Both the position numbers and the translations under genes were made by a program. Source: Melampsora larici-populina 98AG31 (taxonomy: Eukaryota > Basidiomycota > Pucciniomycetes > Pucciniales > Melampsoraceae). Taken from it: a DNA stretch of 64,000 nucleotides. The notes beneath the pieces are model-generated. The model made no database searches and was not told where the DNA came from. It saw only the letters and a program-made list of their open reading frames with translations. Shown here one piece after another: positions 1-13,250 of the stretch (position 1 is its first letter; each line of letters starts with the position of its first letter). The stretch spans positions 662,105-726,104 of the forward strand of contig NW_006768795.1 of the NCBI RefSeq assembly GCF_000204055.1, in the 5' to 3' direction.

Positions 1-2065
1 CTTGTCCAAACTTCGGCACTATCACTCCATTCACCACCGTACTCGTGCCTTGATTTGTACTAGGTCTTGCGTTTCCGCCTCTTCCTCCATATCCTCTAGG
101 CGCTCCTCTACCACGACTTCCTCTACCTCGGCCTCTATGGTTACCACCATTACTTCCACTCATTTCCGCGTAATCGTGGTGGAATTGTCTGTGAGTGTGA
201 TTGCTTTCATTGAAGAACTGGCCGTTTTGAGCGTGAGACTGACTTCTGCCGCTAGGAGCTAGGTGAGACAACATTCTACCGCCCGTTACGGCTGTAATCT
301 GCTTGTTTGCATTTGACACTGCATCCCAACCAAATTGAATTCGACCTGTTGCAGGATTGACATTCTCCATTGTACCTCCTACGATATACGGATTATCGAA
401 ATATTTGTGATCCTCATTTGCTTTCGAATCAGCAATAGCTTGTTCAACTAATTCTTCATTTCTAACTCCAACATCCGACAATTCACCATTCTTGAGCGTA
501 TGACTGAACACATTTGTTCGGTGAGTGATATCGTATCTAAGTGCCGGTGCGAAGGCTTCATGACATTTTGCTTTTATGGATAGCACTATCTTATAATGCT
601 CTTCTAGCCGACTAGCAATATCTTCTCTTCCATACTTCAATCTCCAGTATTGCACGTATAAATTGAATGATGTTGACCACATTAGGAAACTCTGTTGCCA
701 TTCACTCGGCACCTTTAACCCAACGTACGCTACCACGTCCGAGCAAGATGAGCTCTGCTTCCTGCGGTTCGACATATGATTCTTGTCTTCCAAAAGCCAG
801 GCAGGTACAAAGATTGTGAGAGGAACATAACCAAAACAGGCCTTCATTTTACTATCCCAATAAGGTGCTAAATCAATTAATTTGTGAGTTAAAATTCTTC
901 CGGTCTCCATTTTCTTCCCGACTTTAGCTGGTTTGTCTGAAGATTTATCTTTAGCTTTCCTTTTTCCGGCACACGCTTCTTCTTCATCTTCCTCATCACT
1001 CGATATGGCTAACATCTTGATTGATCTAGGTTCTGATCCGAATCTTTCACACCATTTCAAATACGACCGCTCTAGAATCTCATGGCGTCCCGTATTTCCT
1101 TTTCTGTACTGTCTAGTCAACTCTTCGATATAACGTTCATGTTCTCTTTTGATATGAGTGTTTTCTTTCACAAACGCTGCTTTGTCTTCTGCAAATAGTT
1201 TAACACACCCAAGACACACACACAACATACTTGTCAGTACTAGGCTTTATCGGACGCTTTCGTCTTCCTTGGACATCACGCTTGCTATGACTTTACAGAA
1301 CACAACATTATAGAACACTTCCGCATTTCCCAAGCTTCAACCGACTACTTGGTCATTCCCTTTCTGGATTTCAATCAGGATATGTTCTGTTATCATCACG
1401 GATTTGATATTTGTTCGGACGTAAAAACCCACATCGCACAACACTAGACTATTTTTGGGTACATATAACACGACATATATCACACGACACTAGGCATCTT
1501 CTTTTCTGTGATCTGTTCCACCCGTGTGGTCTCGGAATCTCTTTCATCAAGCTTCACTCTGTGAGCTGTTCCACCCGTGTGGTTACAGTCCTTCTTCATA
1601 TAACGCGTGTAGGAATGTTGGGGAGATAAAGATTGATTGCGAAAGGTGGATAGGACGGGGGTGTGTAAGTTGATTTTTGGGCTCACCTAATGAGATGGTA
1701 TCCTCATCTACATCATCTTCCTCGTAAGTTTTCTCCTTTACCTCCTCCGCTTCTCCTTCAACCTCTTTTTCTCTATCATCACTACTTTCAGTCAATTCAC
1801 TTCCTTCTTCTTCTTGTTCTTCTCCTGCAGATACTTCTACCGGTTCTCTAATTTTTCCTTTTACAACACTTCTTGTCTGGCGAGCTGTTGTGGTGCCTCC
1901 TCTTCCTCGTCTTCCGCCTCTGCCTCTACCTTGATTGGACTTCCCTTTTCCTCTACCTCTATTCGATCCTCCTACTCCTTGATCATTTTTGTCTTTTTCA
2001 TGTTGAGATAGAATTGAATCCACATCCTTGTTGAATACGCTTGTTGTTTCCTGTTGTTCAGACAT
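1..2065 (-). CDS. Gag-like RGG-rich protein, partial (3' end off the window)
   Basis: Exon 1 is 2065-1687 and exon 2 is 1188-1, still open at the left edge. They join through a GTGAGC donor and a TTTGCAG acceptor, giving a 498-base intron that is long for this window. Exon 1 encodes an N-terminus rich in Gly-Arg-Gly blocks followed by a strongly acidic stretch. Exon 2 encodes a mixed-charge region, a more ordered part containing FGYVPLTIFVPAWL and SEWQQSFLMWSTSFNLYVQY, then another RGRGRG-rich tail. That layout (basic RGG tracts around an aromatic helical core) resembles retroelement Gag-like nucleic-acid-binding proteins, but no zinc knuckle, reverse transcriptase or protease is visible here. 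The intron holds an 18-base direct repeat (1513-1530 and 1566-1583). The family is not firmly recognised. An ordinary RNA-binding host protein is the alternative. Confidence 0.6.
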
Positions 2066-4109
2066 TATAATTCTTGAATATTGTTCTATTTTTGAAAAAT
2101 GAAATGTTGATATTTCTTTTTAAGTCTGAAAACCAAAATTGTGTATTCGAAGCTGAGGTGTATGAGAGGTCTGAAGTGTACAGAACTGTGAAGTTGAAAA
2201 TTTTCACAGTTTGTATCACTTCTCTCTTTGACGGGTCCGGGTCTTTCCTATGGCCCCGTCCTCTGGCTCATACACCGCGTCATCCGTCCCGATGGAACTC
2301 ACAGATGATGTCGTGCCTTTGGCCACCAGTGTCAAGAGATATGAGGATGCAAGAAATGTCTTAAGAAACTTGATTTCACGCAGAAACAAATCTCGACAAC
2401 TTCAAATCGCTATCTTATAAAAAACTAGATGAGATCTTGACGTTTGTGATGTAAAAATTCATAGATGGCAGACGATGATTTTGATCCTACTACTCAATCA
2501 AATCAACTTACCTTGATTTTTTGTAAAAATCTGATGAATGTGCTGTGTTAATGTTCAACTTCAAGGTTGCAATCAGTGATGAATTTATGATCAAACTAGA
2601 AGGGTCTTTCCAGTGTTTCCAGATCTCACAAAGCCTTGAATGAAACTACACCAGGGGGTAAGTGGCACGTTCCAAAACCAGAATCAATGGCGTTGCAGAC
2701 ACGTTATGACATTTCAATTGTTTTGGAACATGTCCAGAAGGTGTCCAGGTTTTACGAAGCAAAAACGCTGCGATCACGTAGAAGTCACCAAAAAGCAAGC
2801 TGTATTCAAGAGTGCTGGACCCATCGATTGACAGCTCAGCCGAGCAAAGACTGACGAGGTCAAACACATCGCATCACAACCAGATGGTTGCACTTGGCTC
2901 AAGGTATTGTCTCATGCGAGTCTTGACCAACCTTCATACCATCTTTGACTGCAATTTTTGGTCGTTTTGAACCCACAAAAACCGGTGAAAGCAACTGATT
3001 CTCACACGGTTATCCTCATTTCGTCACCGGAACGGCTGTGTCTTTGTTCTGGCAACAAGATTCCTGGACACCTATCCAGAACCATCGGAGGCCGAGGAAG
3101 TTTACCCCCTGGTGTACGTACTGATGGCAACAATTTGAACTATGAAAGTCAAGGAAGAACAATAAAAGCATTATTGATCATTTGCTCGTCACTCATATAG
3201 TCTGTGAAGGCATTGAGGCACTCGGAGAGGTAAATATTCTACACAAAGAGAAGAAAAACGATCACCCCTTTCCGACATATGTGTAAGTATGGTTTCTTGA
3301 CGTTCTTTGGGGTCACAACATTTGATTGGGGCGTGCTAAATTGAGCATCCAGCTTGGAAACAATCTAAATATATATCAATCCACATAGCTGCACAAATTG
3401 CTTCAAAAGATTACTACAGCCATATGCGAAATTGATAAACTTGTGAGATACTCTTGTTTAGTTTTCAAAACAACTTCTTTGAAAATAGATACAGGTGAAG
3501 TAGCCCTAAAATCACATTGAGGCTCACAGGCACATTGTATTGATCCCAATACTTGGGGTCTCCTTTATTTGATGATATAAATTTATAAACCAAAAGAGCA
3601 ACTGCATAACACTGTTTATCATGGTCCATTGGTGATAGCACTTGGATTTATTGCTTATTGAACCATAGCTGTCATCTAAGTTAATGTAGGTCTATGTTCA
3701 TTTAAGATCGGAATATATGTTACAGTTGGAGTGATTTTGAGTTTCAATGTACTTGTGAACATTTTGAAAAGCATAAGGCATTATAGTTGATAGAGAAGCA
3801 GGCCTAGAATGTTAAAGGTTTATAGATGAATTCTATTGTTAAGATCTTGACTCTTTGTGATTACGAGTTGAAAGAATGGAGTTTCAAAATCACAAAGGAG
3901 ATATTGATAAGAAATACTGTACATGTAAAAGAAACAAGGAAGGTCACAAAGATTGATCTGTCAGGTAATCTCCAACTAAGGTTTGATGCTACACAGGAAG
4001 AGAAGTTCGAGTCAAAGGAAAGGCAGGCCAGGTCAAGGTCTAGAAGGACATCATAATCAGCGAGGTTCAATCTCTATCATTCAATCAAAAACTACCCACA
4101 CTCAGAACA
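2066..4109. other. intergenic, no gene recognised
   Basis: Two kilobases with only short unsupported reading frames. A short motif, ACACCAGGGGGTAA, occurs in both orientations (about 2648 and 3105), hinting at an old inverted-repeat element, but no clear ends or target duplication can be drawn. Confidence 0.5.
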
Positions 4110-5845
4110 TCATGGCTGGTACGGGTACGCGAAACGCCGACGCCGGTGTATGACTGCTTTGATATCGGCCTCTTCACAATAATTTTCCAACCAAACCAAT
4201 TCACCTTCGATTGCTTGATATTGTGGACTTTGAGCGTCTTCCTGGGAATAATGATTAGGAAGTACTGTTAGATTCTTGAGCTCAGGCCAATTGGCTCGGA
4301 ACAAAATCCCATTGAGTGTCCTGCAATGTTCTACTGTCATGTAGTTCCAGTAAAGAGTTCTCAGGGATTTACAGTTTCGGAAGCTGTCAAGTAAGTGGGG
4401 GTTCTGGGCACAAAGGGTCAAGTCAATTAGATGTGGAAGAGAGAAACGAATTTCAGCATTCCAGGCAGAGTCTGTTTCCAAGCTGTTATCATCTTCTTTA
4501 AAGCAGAGCAACAGTGTTTTGAGGTGAGGTGCAATGTGCTGAATGATTTGATGCACCGTAGTTGATGATAAAGCATTACAACGGCAAATTCTCAGGTGAG
4601 TGATCTTCTTTGGCCAATCGTAAAGGCACCAGTTTTCATTTATACCTTCAATGCTAAATAGAAACAATGTTGATAAATGCTGGAGTTTGGATAGAATGAG
4701 TCCAGGTGGACCATCACCAAGACTTCCTTGATCTGCTGATACATCTAGATCAAAACATCTAAGCGACTCAAGCAAAGGTAGACCAAGAATAAGTTTTGAT
4801 GGAAATGCCAGCACGTTTTCCTCGCTCGCGCGATACGATAATGACAAATGTCGGAGTTGTTTGAGACCAGTTATGAGAGGAGATAAGTCTAATAGAAAAT
4901 TGAAGACTTCGACCCCCGCGCCTGGTTCTCCATCAAGCTCATACCAAAAGTTCAGCGTAGAAAGATTGAAGCATAGATGGATCAATTTTTTTACGTTCTC
5001 TGGGGAGATACACTGAACACCAAATTGACTTTGAATGGTGAGATTATCGTAAAATGAATCACGTTCGGCAAATCCTACAGGTTTACCACAGTTTTTAGAG
5101 AGCTCAAGTTCTAGAGACTGGACAAGAGAGCCTTGCTTGAGGAGAATGTCTTTGGTCCATAGATCTATGGGTGCTGGAAGACGAGTAGGAAATTTGAGTC
5201 TCTGAAGACTAGAATTAGTGATTTTGTGATAGAAATCTCAAAATAAGTAGAGTTTTATAAATGACTCACTCGCCACAACCATGGTCGACATATTTGATAT
5301 ACTTCACGACAAGTAATTGCAAAAGTTTGAATAGTATTCAAGATTGGCGAGTTTCGGTGCAAATAAGTCATGTATGGTTGCTTGTTGCCTGAATTGGAGA
5401 TCACCACGGTGCTCTGGTGCTTTCGATGCTTGATTTCGGAAGCTTCGATCATAGCCATGATTTCAAGTCTTTCAAGTATCTTGTGAAATATCTCGAGAGG
5501 TAAATCCAAGAGACCAAGCCGACGAGTTTTATGTTCTAATTCTTGAATTTGAACCACTTCTTTAACGACATGGGATGAGATTTCAGATCTAAGAACAACA
5601 CGAGATTCTAATAGTTCGTTGAAGGTGATCAAAAAGAATGGGCTTCGTTGGCCTTCCGGTAGGCCCAGTTGAAGGAAGATACCGAGTATCGAATCCTTGG
5701 ACCAGACAAAACCTTCCGAGTCAAGTCTGTCGAAACGCCTTTGAATGAAGTCAAGATGTCTCTTCACTGGCTCATTCAACTCGTGGCCTTCTGAAGCGAT
5801 CTCGCGCCATAGTTGAAGCTGAGTTGCGCGACAGGACAATGTCAT
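4110..5845 (-). CDS. F-box protein with leucine-rich C-terminal region
   Basis: Likely substrate-recognition subunit of an SCF-type ubiquitin ligase; this role is inferred from the F-box. Exon 1 is 5845-5270 (ATG chosen at 5845; the frame extends only a few codons upstream without another ATG) and exon 2 is 5201-4110, with a GTGAGT donor and a short intron. The product is about 555 residues. An F-box-like segment starts near residue 111 (GLLDLPLEIFHKILERLE), followed by FAITCREVYQICRPWLWR. The second exon has irregular Leu-rich spacing typical of degenerate LRRs (LIHLCFNLSTLNFW, LKQLRHLSLSYR, LSTLFLFSIEG). Proteins of this layout are numerous in rust and other basidiomycete genomes. The substrate is unknown. 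The gene stands alone with no obvious partner. Confidence 0.8.
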
Positions 5846-6019
5846 CCTAAAATGCAAAGGCTAGTCCTTATATTTTCGAGGGGTTCGACCAAGGATAGAT
5901 CAGAGGAACTTCCGATGAACTGTGAATTGTATCTCAAAGATAACTGCTGTCGAAGGTACGATGTCGAGAGATGTTTGGAGAAGCAGATGGTTATTATCAA
6001 CTCTTCATGAATTCCCTAA

Positions 6020-7092
6020 GGGTACGTTTGGTTGCGATTACAGATTGTAAACTCCATTTGACCCCAGGTACATTGCCCCGGGGCAATTGAGTTTATTGGT
6101 CAAATGGAGTTTTTCTCAAACAAACTCCGTTATGGGTACATTTGACAAAATCATGTTTGGTTGAAATTTATCCCAATCAGACGTATCTTGTCAACTTTCT
6201 TTAAAAGTTCCTCACCTCCTCTCACTTCACATTACACCACCTCACATCCACCCATATGGACATCCTTTGCCAATGTCTGTTCCAAGTAATGAACACATGA
6301 CACAATCTATGTCCCTATCCGACAAAATTTTCAATCGAAGTCGATGTTGAACGATCGATTGGAATGAAACGGGTGAATTTGAACAACTGACTGGAATTGA
6401 ATCGTCAATCAAAATTCAACACTCTCCTCCACTTTCTATGTATTTCATCTTTTAAGAGCTATCTGTTTTTGTATCTTTTGATGTTCTACAATTGATCAAG
6501 GTTGAGTGAACAATTGCTTTTGAACATTTGATTGGAATCGACCGATCGATTGAAATGACTGATTGATTGAAATTGCACAATCAACCAGAAATTGAACGAT
6601 TGATAACTCAAATCTACAAACAGAAATGGTTTCCAAGTTTTCATTGTGCAACACAAAAGATAGTAACTTCTGACACCAAAGCAATCAGAATTAGATTCAG
6701 TTCTATATTCATATTTGAGAAACAGAAGATAGATTTGAGGCAGCTAGGAGCTAAAAGTAGAAGTGAAGATTACCTGGTAAGTGTTGAGTGTGATGGTGTA
6801 GTGTTGAAGGTGTTGATCGAGTTGAAGAAACAGCATCCGGTTTGCTTGCTATGACACCGAGGAAGGTCAAAGCTGGTCAAAGACTTTCGAGATGAAGTTT
6901 TGTTAAGTCCAAAAAGGAGTTTATCGCATGATTAAACTCCCTTTTGTCGTTTATCAAAAGGACCCTTTTAAACTCCTTTTGGGACGGGGAAGGAGTTTAT
7001 TTTGGGGTACCATAAATGGTCCCAAACGTATTTTTTCAACAGCGATTATTTTGCAAAATAATCGCCAAAAATAATCGCTACCAAACGTACCC
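6020..7092. mobile_element. PIF/Harbinger-like MITE, 1,073 bases
   Basis: Inverted ends GGGTACGTTTGGT(T/A)GCGATTA lie at 6020 and, reverse-complemented, at 7092. The element is flanked on both sides by TAA (6017-6019 and 7093-7095), the three-base duplication expected of Harbinger insertions. Subterminal palindromic pieces (AAACTCC/GGAGTTT motifs) occur near both ends. The interior holds a degenerate short-period repeat on a (C)GATTGATTGGAAT theme and no transposase frame, so the element is non-autonomous. Confidence 0.75.
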
Positions 7093-7733
7093 TAAACGGC
7101 TGAGTAAGAAAATCAAAGAGTTGGCTCTGGCAGCCGCAGTTTGTGTGCAACTGGCATGCCACACCTCACACTGGAATAAGTACATCGTGTTTGCAGCTGT
7201 CACCATCAAGTTAGTTTCCATCTAAAAGCCTTTAGCAATTGCGCGGTGCTCTGTCATGCATGAATTTTCTATCAGGTATAATGCAAGAAAACATTCATCT
7301 TAATCCAAGCTTTCCATGACACGAGGATTCCGGTTACAAGGAAGATTGAGTGGATGATAATAGCCGAAAGGCTCTGCAAGCACTTCAAGCAATGAAAAAA
7401 ATGTAAGCGAAATAATGAAAGTGAAAGTGATACAAAGGGAATGACCAACTTTTTTTCAATTGAGTGTATTTATAAAGTGCGATACCTGGCCCTAGGGCAT
7501 AAAAACACACTGAGCACTCCCAATGCTTCTTTCTTCAAATCTGATCTTCCAATAAACCCAAGAGGAAAAAAAACTCATAAAAAGGTTTTATGTATATATA
7601 TGAAATTCCAACACCATGAATTCTCAATCACAAACTTAAATTTTCTTTTACAATCAATAAACAACACAAAGAAAAAAGAATGAAACCCAATTAAACCATA
7701 TCCAACTCGTTCTTCATGTATCAAATCAGATCC
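7093..7733. other. intergenic, no gene recognised
   Basis: AT-rich stretch between the MITE and the 3' end of the SART1 gene. The part just before 7734 is probably SART1 3' untranslated sequence. Confidence 0.5.
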
Positions 7734-10464
7734 TCAACCCGTTCTTTTATTCCTACCATTTTCTTCTACACCATCTTCTGCTTTCCTTTTACCTTCCCTC
7801 CCATTCCCATTCCCATTCCCATTCCCATTCCCATTCCCATTCGCACTTCCATTCAAACCAATCAAAATCTTAGACTTAGATTGATGATTACTTGAATTGA
7901 TTTGATTAGACTCCAATACCGAATTCAATAAGCTTTTCTGATTAGCAATCGGTTTAAACCCAGCTTTTCTAGGAGCCATCAACCCAGAAGGAGTAAGGAA
8001 CCCATCCATTCCCATCCCACTATTAGAAGATGAACCTAACCCGTTCATCAAATCAGGTGCAACCGAAATTGTATGTTGTTTACGTTGATGAGTATTAGAT
8101 CCGAGTGATTTAGTTTTAGAATCTGATTTTGATTTCTTCGAACTAGACGATCCTGTTGTGGGTTTAGTTAAAGATGAAAGAAATTCTTCTTGATGTGGGG
8201 CTGATCCTTTGTTTCCTACTGATAAGACCATGGTGGCTGATCCTAACTTTTCTTGTCGTTTTCGAAATGCTTCATTTGTTCCTGTAGGTGTATCACCTGA
8301 CGCCATAGCGGCCTAAACAAAGAATCAAAAAAGCAAAGTCACCTTAAAATTAAATTGATCAACGATTTCAAAACAGAAAGTTTCAAAACTTACCAGTTTT
8401 TTCTCTTCTTCAATCTTCTTAATTCGTTTTTCAGTTTTAGCTTTCCCACTACCTTTACCATGAAACTTATGAGATAAAGCTTTCCAAGCTTCTTTCTGAG
8501 TTAATTCTCTACCAAACTCATCATTATATTTAATTTCAACATCAGGTTTATAATTCTTATAAGCTTCCATTGATTCTTTGGCCATCATAGACTCTCTCAT
8601 CCTATTCTCATATTCTCTCGTTGCTTGATCTTTTGCATCTCCCATCCTCTTGGTTCGTTCTTTTTCTAATTCTCTCAATGTATCTCGTCTTCTTTGTTCA
8701 ATCAACCAACTTGTCTTTTCTTTATACAATCTTTCTTTTTCTCTTTCTTCTGGTGTTAATGGTTTAATCAATCCTTGGGATTTAAGTAATGATAATGTTG
8801 ATGCCATTCCTCCTCTCACATACTTTTCAGCTCCTGTACCTCCATACTCGGATGTATCTTGTTGATCCGGAAGGATTTCTCCTTCTGCTTTACCATCTAT
8901 TTGCATCGGTTCATCACCTGCCATCAATCTTTCCATCGTCCTACGTTCTTCTTCTTCATCAACTTGTGATTCAGCTTTCTCCGATTCTTCTCGATGAGAT
9001 TGATTTTCGATGACTAAATTTGTCGATTTGATTCTTGATGAGTTGATTTGTGATTCTTCTTTTTTCCGTGCTGCTGCAGCTCTTTCTTGTTGTAAACTAA
9101 TCGTTCTAATAAACTCTGATGTATCATCTATAACCAAAGCATCCGGATCATCATCCTCTTCTTCATCTAGTCTAGGTTGTGATAGATTTAATTCGACTCC
9201 GTTTTCTCCTTGAACATCTTCCATTGAAGTAGGTTCCAATTCTTCTAATTTCTTTTGCCTTTTATTCCTAATCTTTCCTGCTTCTCTACGCATACGTGAC
9301 ATAGCAGCTTGGATTTCTTCATCATCAATCATACTATCTTCATTTACAATCGGTTTTGAAGGTACAGCATTTTCTACTCCTCCTGTTGAATCGATTTCCA
9401 TTTGATTTGATAAAGGTTTTAATTCATCTTGTTCTAATAAAGCAGTGGGTTTTCGACTCGATTTTTCCTTTTTCTTTTTAGTTTTCTTGATCTTTTTGAA
9501 TCCTGTTTCTCCTTCCTGTACATAATCTGAACCAATAGTTTCTAAAAACAACCCAAAAATGCATATCCAGAAATCCAATAAGTTTGAATAAAATCTTGTG
9601 GATAAAGAGGATCAAATGAAACTTACTTGTATACTCTAAACTCATCAATCCAGTTTTCAAAAGTTCAGCAGTCTTTTCCTTCGAATTCCTGTTTCGCAAA
9701 TCATCTGTACTCGTACTTTGAACCATAACCGATTCATCTAAACTCATCCCAACCCCAAGTCTAAACGATTTTTCTTTCTTACCATCAATTTCTTCATTAT
9801 ACTTTGAAAGGATTTGATTAGATTGACCAGGATTAAGAAACTCGTCATCATCATAACCTGTATATTGTCCTGCACTTTTTCCTTTCTTCTTAAGTGAAAG
9901 TAATTCTTGATCTCTTGCAGCTTCTTTCATATTCACATTTTCTAATTCATCATCTTCTTCATCCAAGATTCGATTATCTTTAAGAGTCAAGACCACTTCA
10001 TCTCCTTGTTCGAATTCATCAACTTGATGTGCCACTTTCAACCCTAAAAGATCATTTTCTCCATAACTAGCCACTTCTTGTTCTGCAATCTCTTTTTCTT
10101 TTCTAATAGCTTCCTCTGCTAATCTCTTTGATTGTTTCTTTTGTTTCTTAACCCATTTCTTTAAATCATCTGTTTCTTCTTCTCCTACCAATAATTCTCC
10201 TAACCCTCTACCTTTTAATTTAGATGAAAGTTCTCGTTTGTTTTTTGCTCTTAGAATTCTTTCTTGAATCTCTTTGGTCTTCTTGGCTTCTGATTCTTCT
10301 TCTTTTCTACGTTTATAATTGATTTCTCCTTTCTCTTCTGATGTTAATTCGTTTTCGAGTTTTGAAGTTTCATTTGAACCGGGTACTTTTAATGGTTTTA
10401 ATCCTAGTGATACTCTGATCTTGTTGGTTTCTTCTATTGATAAACTTTCTTTGACTTGAGACAT
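7734..10464 (-). CDS. SART1: U4/U6.U5 tri-snRNP protein SART1/Snu66
   Basis: SART1/Snu66 is a U5-associated protein needed to form and activate the U4/U6.U5 tri-snRNP before splicing; nuclear. Three exons, 10464-9627, 9541-8394 and 8312-7734, join in phase to give 854 residues, close to animal SART1 (about 800). The N-terminus SLSIEETNKIRVSLGLKPL is the family signature. It is followed by long charged Lys/Glu-rich helices, a Lys-rich patch (KKIKKTKKKKEK), and the C-terminal conserved block with FGRELTQKEAWKALSHKFHGKG and MASGDTP. Introns use GTAAGT donors. Near the C-terminus a six-base repeat encodes a Gly-Asn run (7799-7842), likely length-variable. The start ATG sits 255 bases from the divergent RPP1 gene. 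Confidence 0.95.
7799..7842. repeat. CATTCC hexanucleotide microsatellite in SART1
   Basis: About seven tandem copies of a six-base unit. On the coding strand it encodes alternating Gly and Asn near the SART1 C-terminus. Confidence 0.85.
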
Positions 10465-10718
10465 GTTTGTATTGAGTTCTTGAAGGAATGAGATTGAATG
10501 TAAGTTGAAATGGATTGGTTGAGATGGTGTTAACTTCTGTGGTGAATCGAATTGGATTGATTTTCACTTGATAGACAGATCCGGCATTATCGTGCTATAA
10601 GCATATCCTAGTACCCTACTCGCCTCTAAAACCCATGACACCCATCCCATAACTTTTTATTTCATCTCCGAAGAACAAATTCAACACTCAGCACTACCAA
10701 GAAACATATCAAACCAAA
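10465..10718. promoter_or_regulatory. shared divergent promoter, SART1 / RPP1
   Basis: The 254 bases between two head-to-head start codons must carry both promoters. No TATA box stands out on either side. Co-regulation of the two RNA-processing genes is only inferred from the spacing. Confidence 0.6.
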
Positions 10719-12436
10719 ATGTATGCAGACTTAAACATCCCATGGCCAACTACACATCTAATACATTTATTTAATCAACAACAACAACAACAACAACAAT
10801 CATCAAAAAAAGGAAAATCAAAATCAAATCAAAACCAATCCAACATCAAAGAAACCTTAAATATTTGGAAAGGAATCGAACCCAACGAAAAACAAAAATT
10901 AAGAGAAAGAGTTGAATGTGCCATCAAATGTAAAGTGCCTCCCATTTCCCGCTCAAAACAAAAAAAATCCCACTTCCAAAATGATCCAAAAAAACTGATG
11001 ATTTGGTTTGGGGGGGGAAAAGTGGGTTATAGTGTGATAGCTTTTAATTTAATAATTCCTCAAAACTTAGATCCGATTTTACTTTCATCATATTTTCCAT
11101 TTCATTCAAACGAACCACCTTTTCCAGATCTAGATCCACGTACTTCAACTAAAGTTTTCAAAAATGGTTATCATCATACGGTTTTACAATTAAGTAGATT
11201 GACTATGGTGATGGATGAAAGTGTTGCTTCAGGTGGTAAAGGTGTCTTTGGGTTTGTGAGTTTCTTGATTTTTCATTGAAAAGAAGGTTGAACACTTGAT
11301 GAAGATTAGAATGTCAAATTTACTGATTCGAGTAATTGTTTTTATTTAGTCAACTTCTCAAACAAGTTATTTATCCAAATATTCACTTCTTTCAGCCATG
11401 CCATTAGATGCCGGATCTTTCAGTCATGCTTGTTTATCTTTATCACCACCAACTGCTTCAGGTATAGATATCATCACCCTAGACCTCTCAAGTGCCCCAA
11501 AACGTAAACCCCTTCGATTCCCAATCTAAACTATTCAACGAACCAATCCAAACTGATCATTTTCTTGGAAATGCATTCTATAGTTCCATTTCAAATGTCA
11601 CTCTCAACCGTTTCAAAAGCACTAGAAAACAACGTCGGATTCGAAATCTGTTACAGCCCTACCACATCATCTAAACCGATCAAGACAACTTACTCAGCCT
11701 ATACCTTTCCATGTGCTTCGGTCTCGTCATCAAATCATCCAAACCATCATCCAGTCTTACGAAACTTTTCAGCTTGTGCAAAAGATTTAATCAGAGTCAC
11801 TAATCGTGGTAAAGGATTGATTATCAGTTCTGGTGCTTTGAATTGGAATGAACTTAGATCGGCTGATGATCTTGCAAATTTGTAAGAAACTTTTTGTCTT
11901 TCCTTTGGAGGATTTTCATTTACTTTTGATAGTTTGGTTTTTTTTGCTTTCTGAGACTTGTTTTTTTTTTGGGAAAAATAGTGCAAATGTTTTAGGTCTT
12001 TCACAAGATTCTGCTCGTCGTACATTAACAAGTCATCCAAAATCCATTGTATCAAAAGCAAGTTAAGTAACAAACTCCTTTTTCTCCTTATTCACCCCAA
12101 AAAAACATTTAATTCGAATTCCTCATGAATGTTTTTTATGTAGTTTCAACCCGACAAACACATAAAGGAGTGATTTCCAATCCAGTACTCATCACTATCA
12201 CAACCCAAGAAACCCAAGAAACAGAAGAAAAAACAGAAGATCAAAAAACAGAAGACCAAAACGATCCAAGTTCATCAATACCCAATTCACTCAAACGTCT
12301 CAACCCTCCAAGCCCTTCACCACCACTAACCAAATCAATTCACCCAGATCCAACTCCCAATCAACCAAATCAAACTCCAAACGATCGACCAAACAAGAAA
12401 CAAAAAAAAGAAACTCGATCAAAGCTTAATCTCTAA
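10719..12436 (+). CDS. RPP1: RNase P/MRP protein subunit Rpp1 (p30 family)
   Basis: Rpp1/p30 is a protein subunit of nuclear RNase P and RNase MRP, which mature tRNA 5' ends and rRNA. Five exons, 10719-11255, 11350-11503, 11584-11881, 11982-12061 and 12144-12436, splice in phase to 453 residues. Family features in order: MYADLNIPW at the start, VGYSVIAFN, MPLDAGSFSHAC, GIDIITLDLSS followed by LPFQMSLSTVSKALENN, VGFEICYS, and a C-terminal TRQTHKGVISNP. The protein is longer than yeast Rpp1 (about 290 residues). The extra length is a polyglutamine tract in exon 1 and a low-complexity Ser/Pro/Lys tail. The 3' end faces the BFR2 gene. Confidence 0.93.
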
Positions 12437-13250
12437 TTCAGATTAAACTCAATCCCACTTCAAAACGTATTTTTGTACATGCCTTTTTGTCTTTCTTTGT
12501 GAATCAATTTAGATATAGTATACAAAACTTGAACATTTCGGATTTCTTGAGTGAAGATTTGTGCGGTTGTTTTTTTGGTGAGGCGGTTGTACAAAATCGA
12601 AATCCAATTGAACTTTTCTTTCAGGTCATATATTATTAAAGACTTTTCAGGAATATGAAGGTTTTATTCTTTTTGATTTGATGTGAAAACTTGAAAGTCC
12701 AAATGATATGTACATGATTCAACCTGAATGAACCAAGTTGAAGTAAGAATCAAAGGTGTTTAAAAACCAAAACAAGTTGACCAAGTGAAGTAAAGGATAT
12801 CCAAATTCCTCATGAGATCATCTTCTGGATCAAAGGATTCAACTTTTTCAAAACCCCTTTGAATGTCATGTTCTAAAACCTCAAGCTCAATGAAATTCAT
12901 TTCTCCATGTTCAAGCCTCATTTTCTCTTGCTCAAGATCCAATTCCTAGCTACCACTCCAACTTATCTTTCTTTTAAACATTTCAAATCAAAGCTTTAAA
13001 CAAACCTTGACCATTGACCTGAGTTCTTCAAAAAAGAAAATCCAGATATTTATATATAAGAGACCTTAGATGTACTTCTTATACCTTACATTCACTCAAC
13101 TTGAACTATAAATAAAGGTTCACTTTAAGTAAAGTTCAAAAACTAGAAGATCAAATGCATGAAAACGAATCATCAATTTCTTCAAATCCAATTCCAATCC
13201 AAAAAATAAACACATAACTCCAAATCCCCAACCTCCTCTCCAAGAACCCA
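12437..13250. other. convergent intergenic spacer
   Basis: Lies between the 3' ends of RPP1 and BFR2. Expected to hold both 3' untranslated regions and polyadenylation signals; no other feature seen. Confidence 0.5.

Noticed and set aside
6567..6854. 95-codon frame inside the Harbinger-like MITE
   Set aside because: Low-complexity repeat sequence; no transposase feature.
12760..12942. 60-codon minus-strand frame between RPP1 and BFR2
   Set aside because: Too short, no homology I recognise, and it lies where 3' untranslated sequence is expected.
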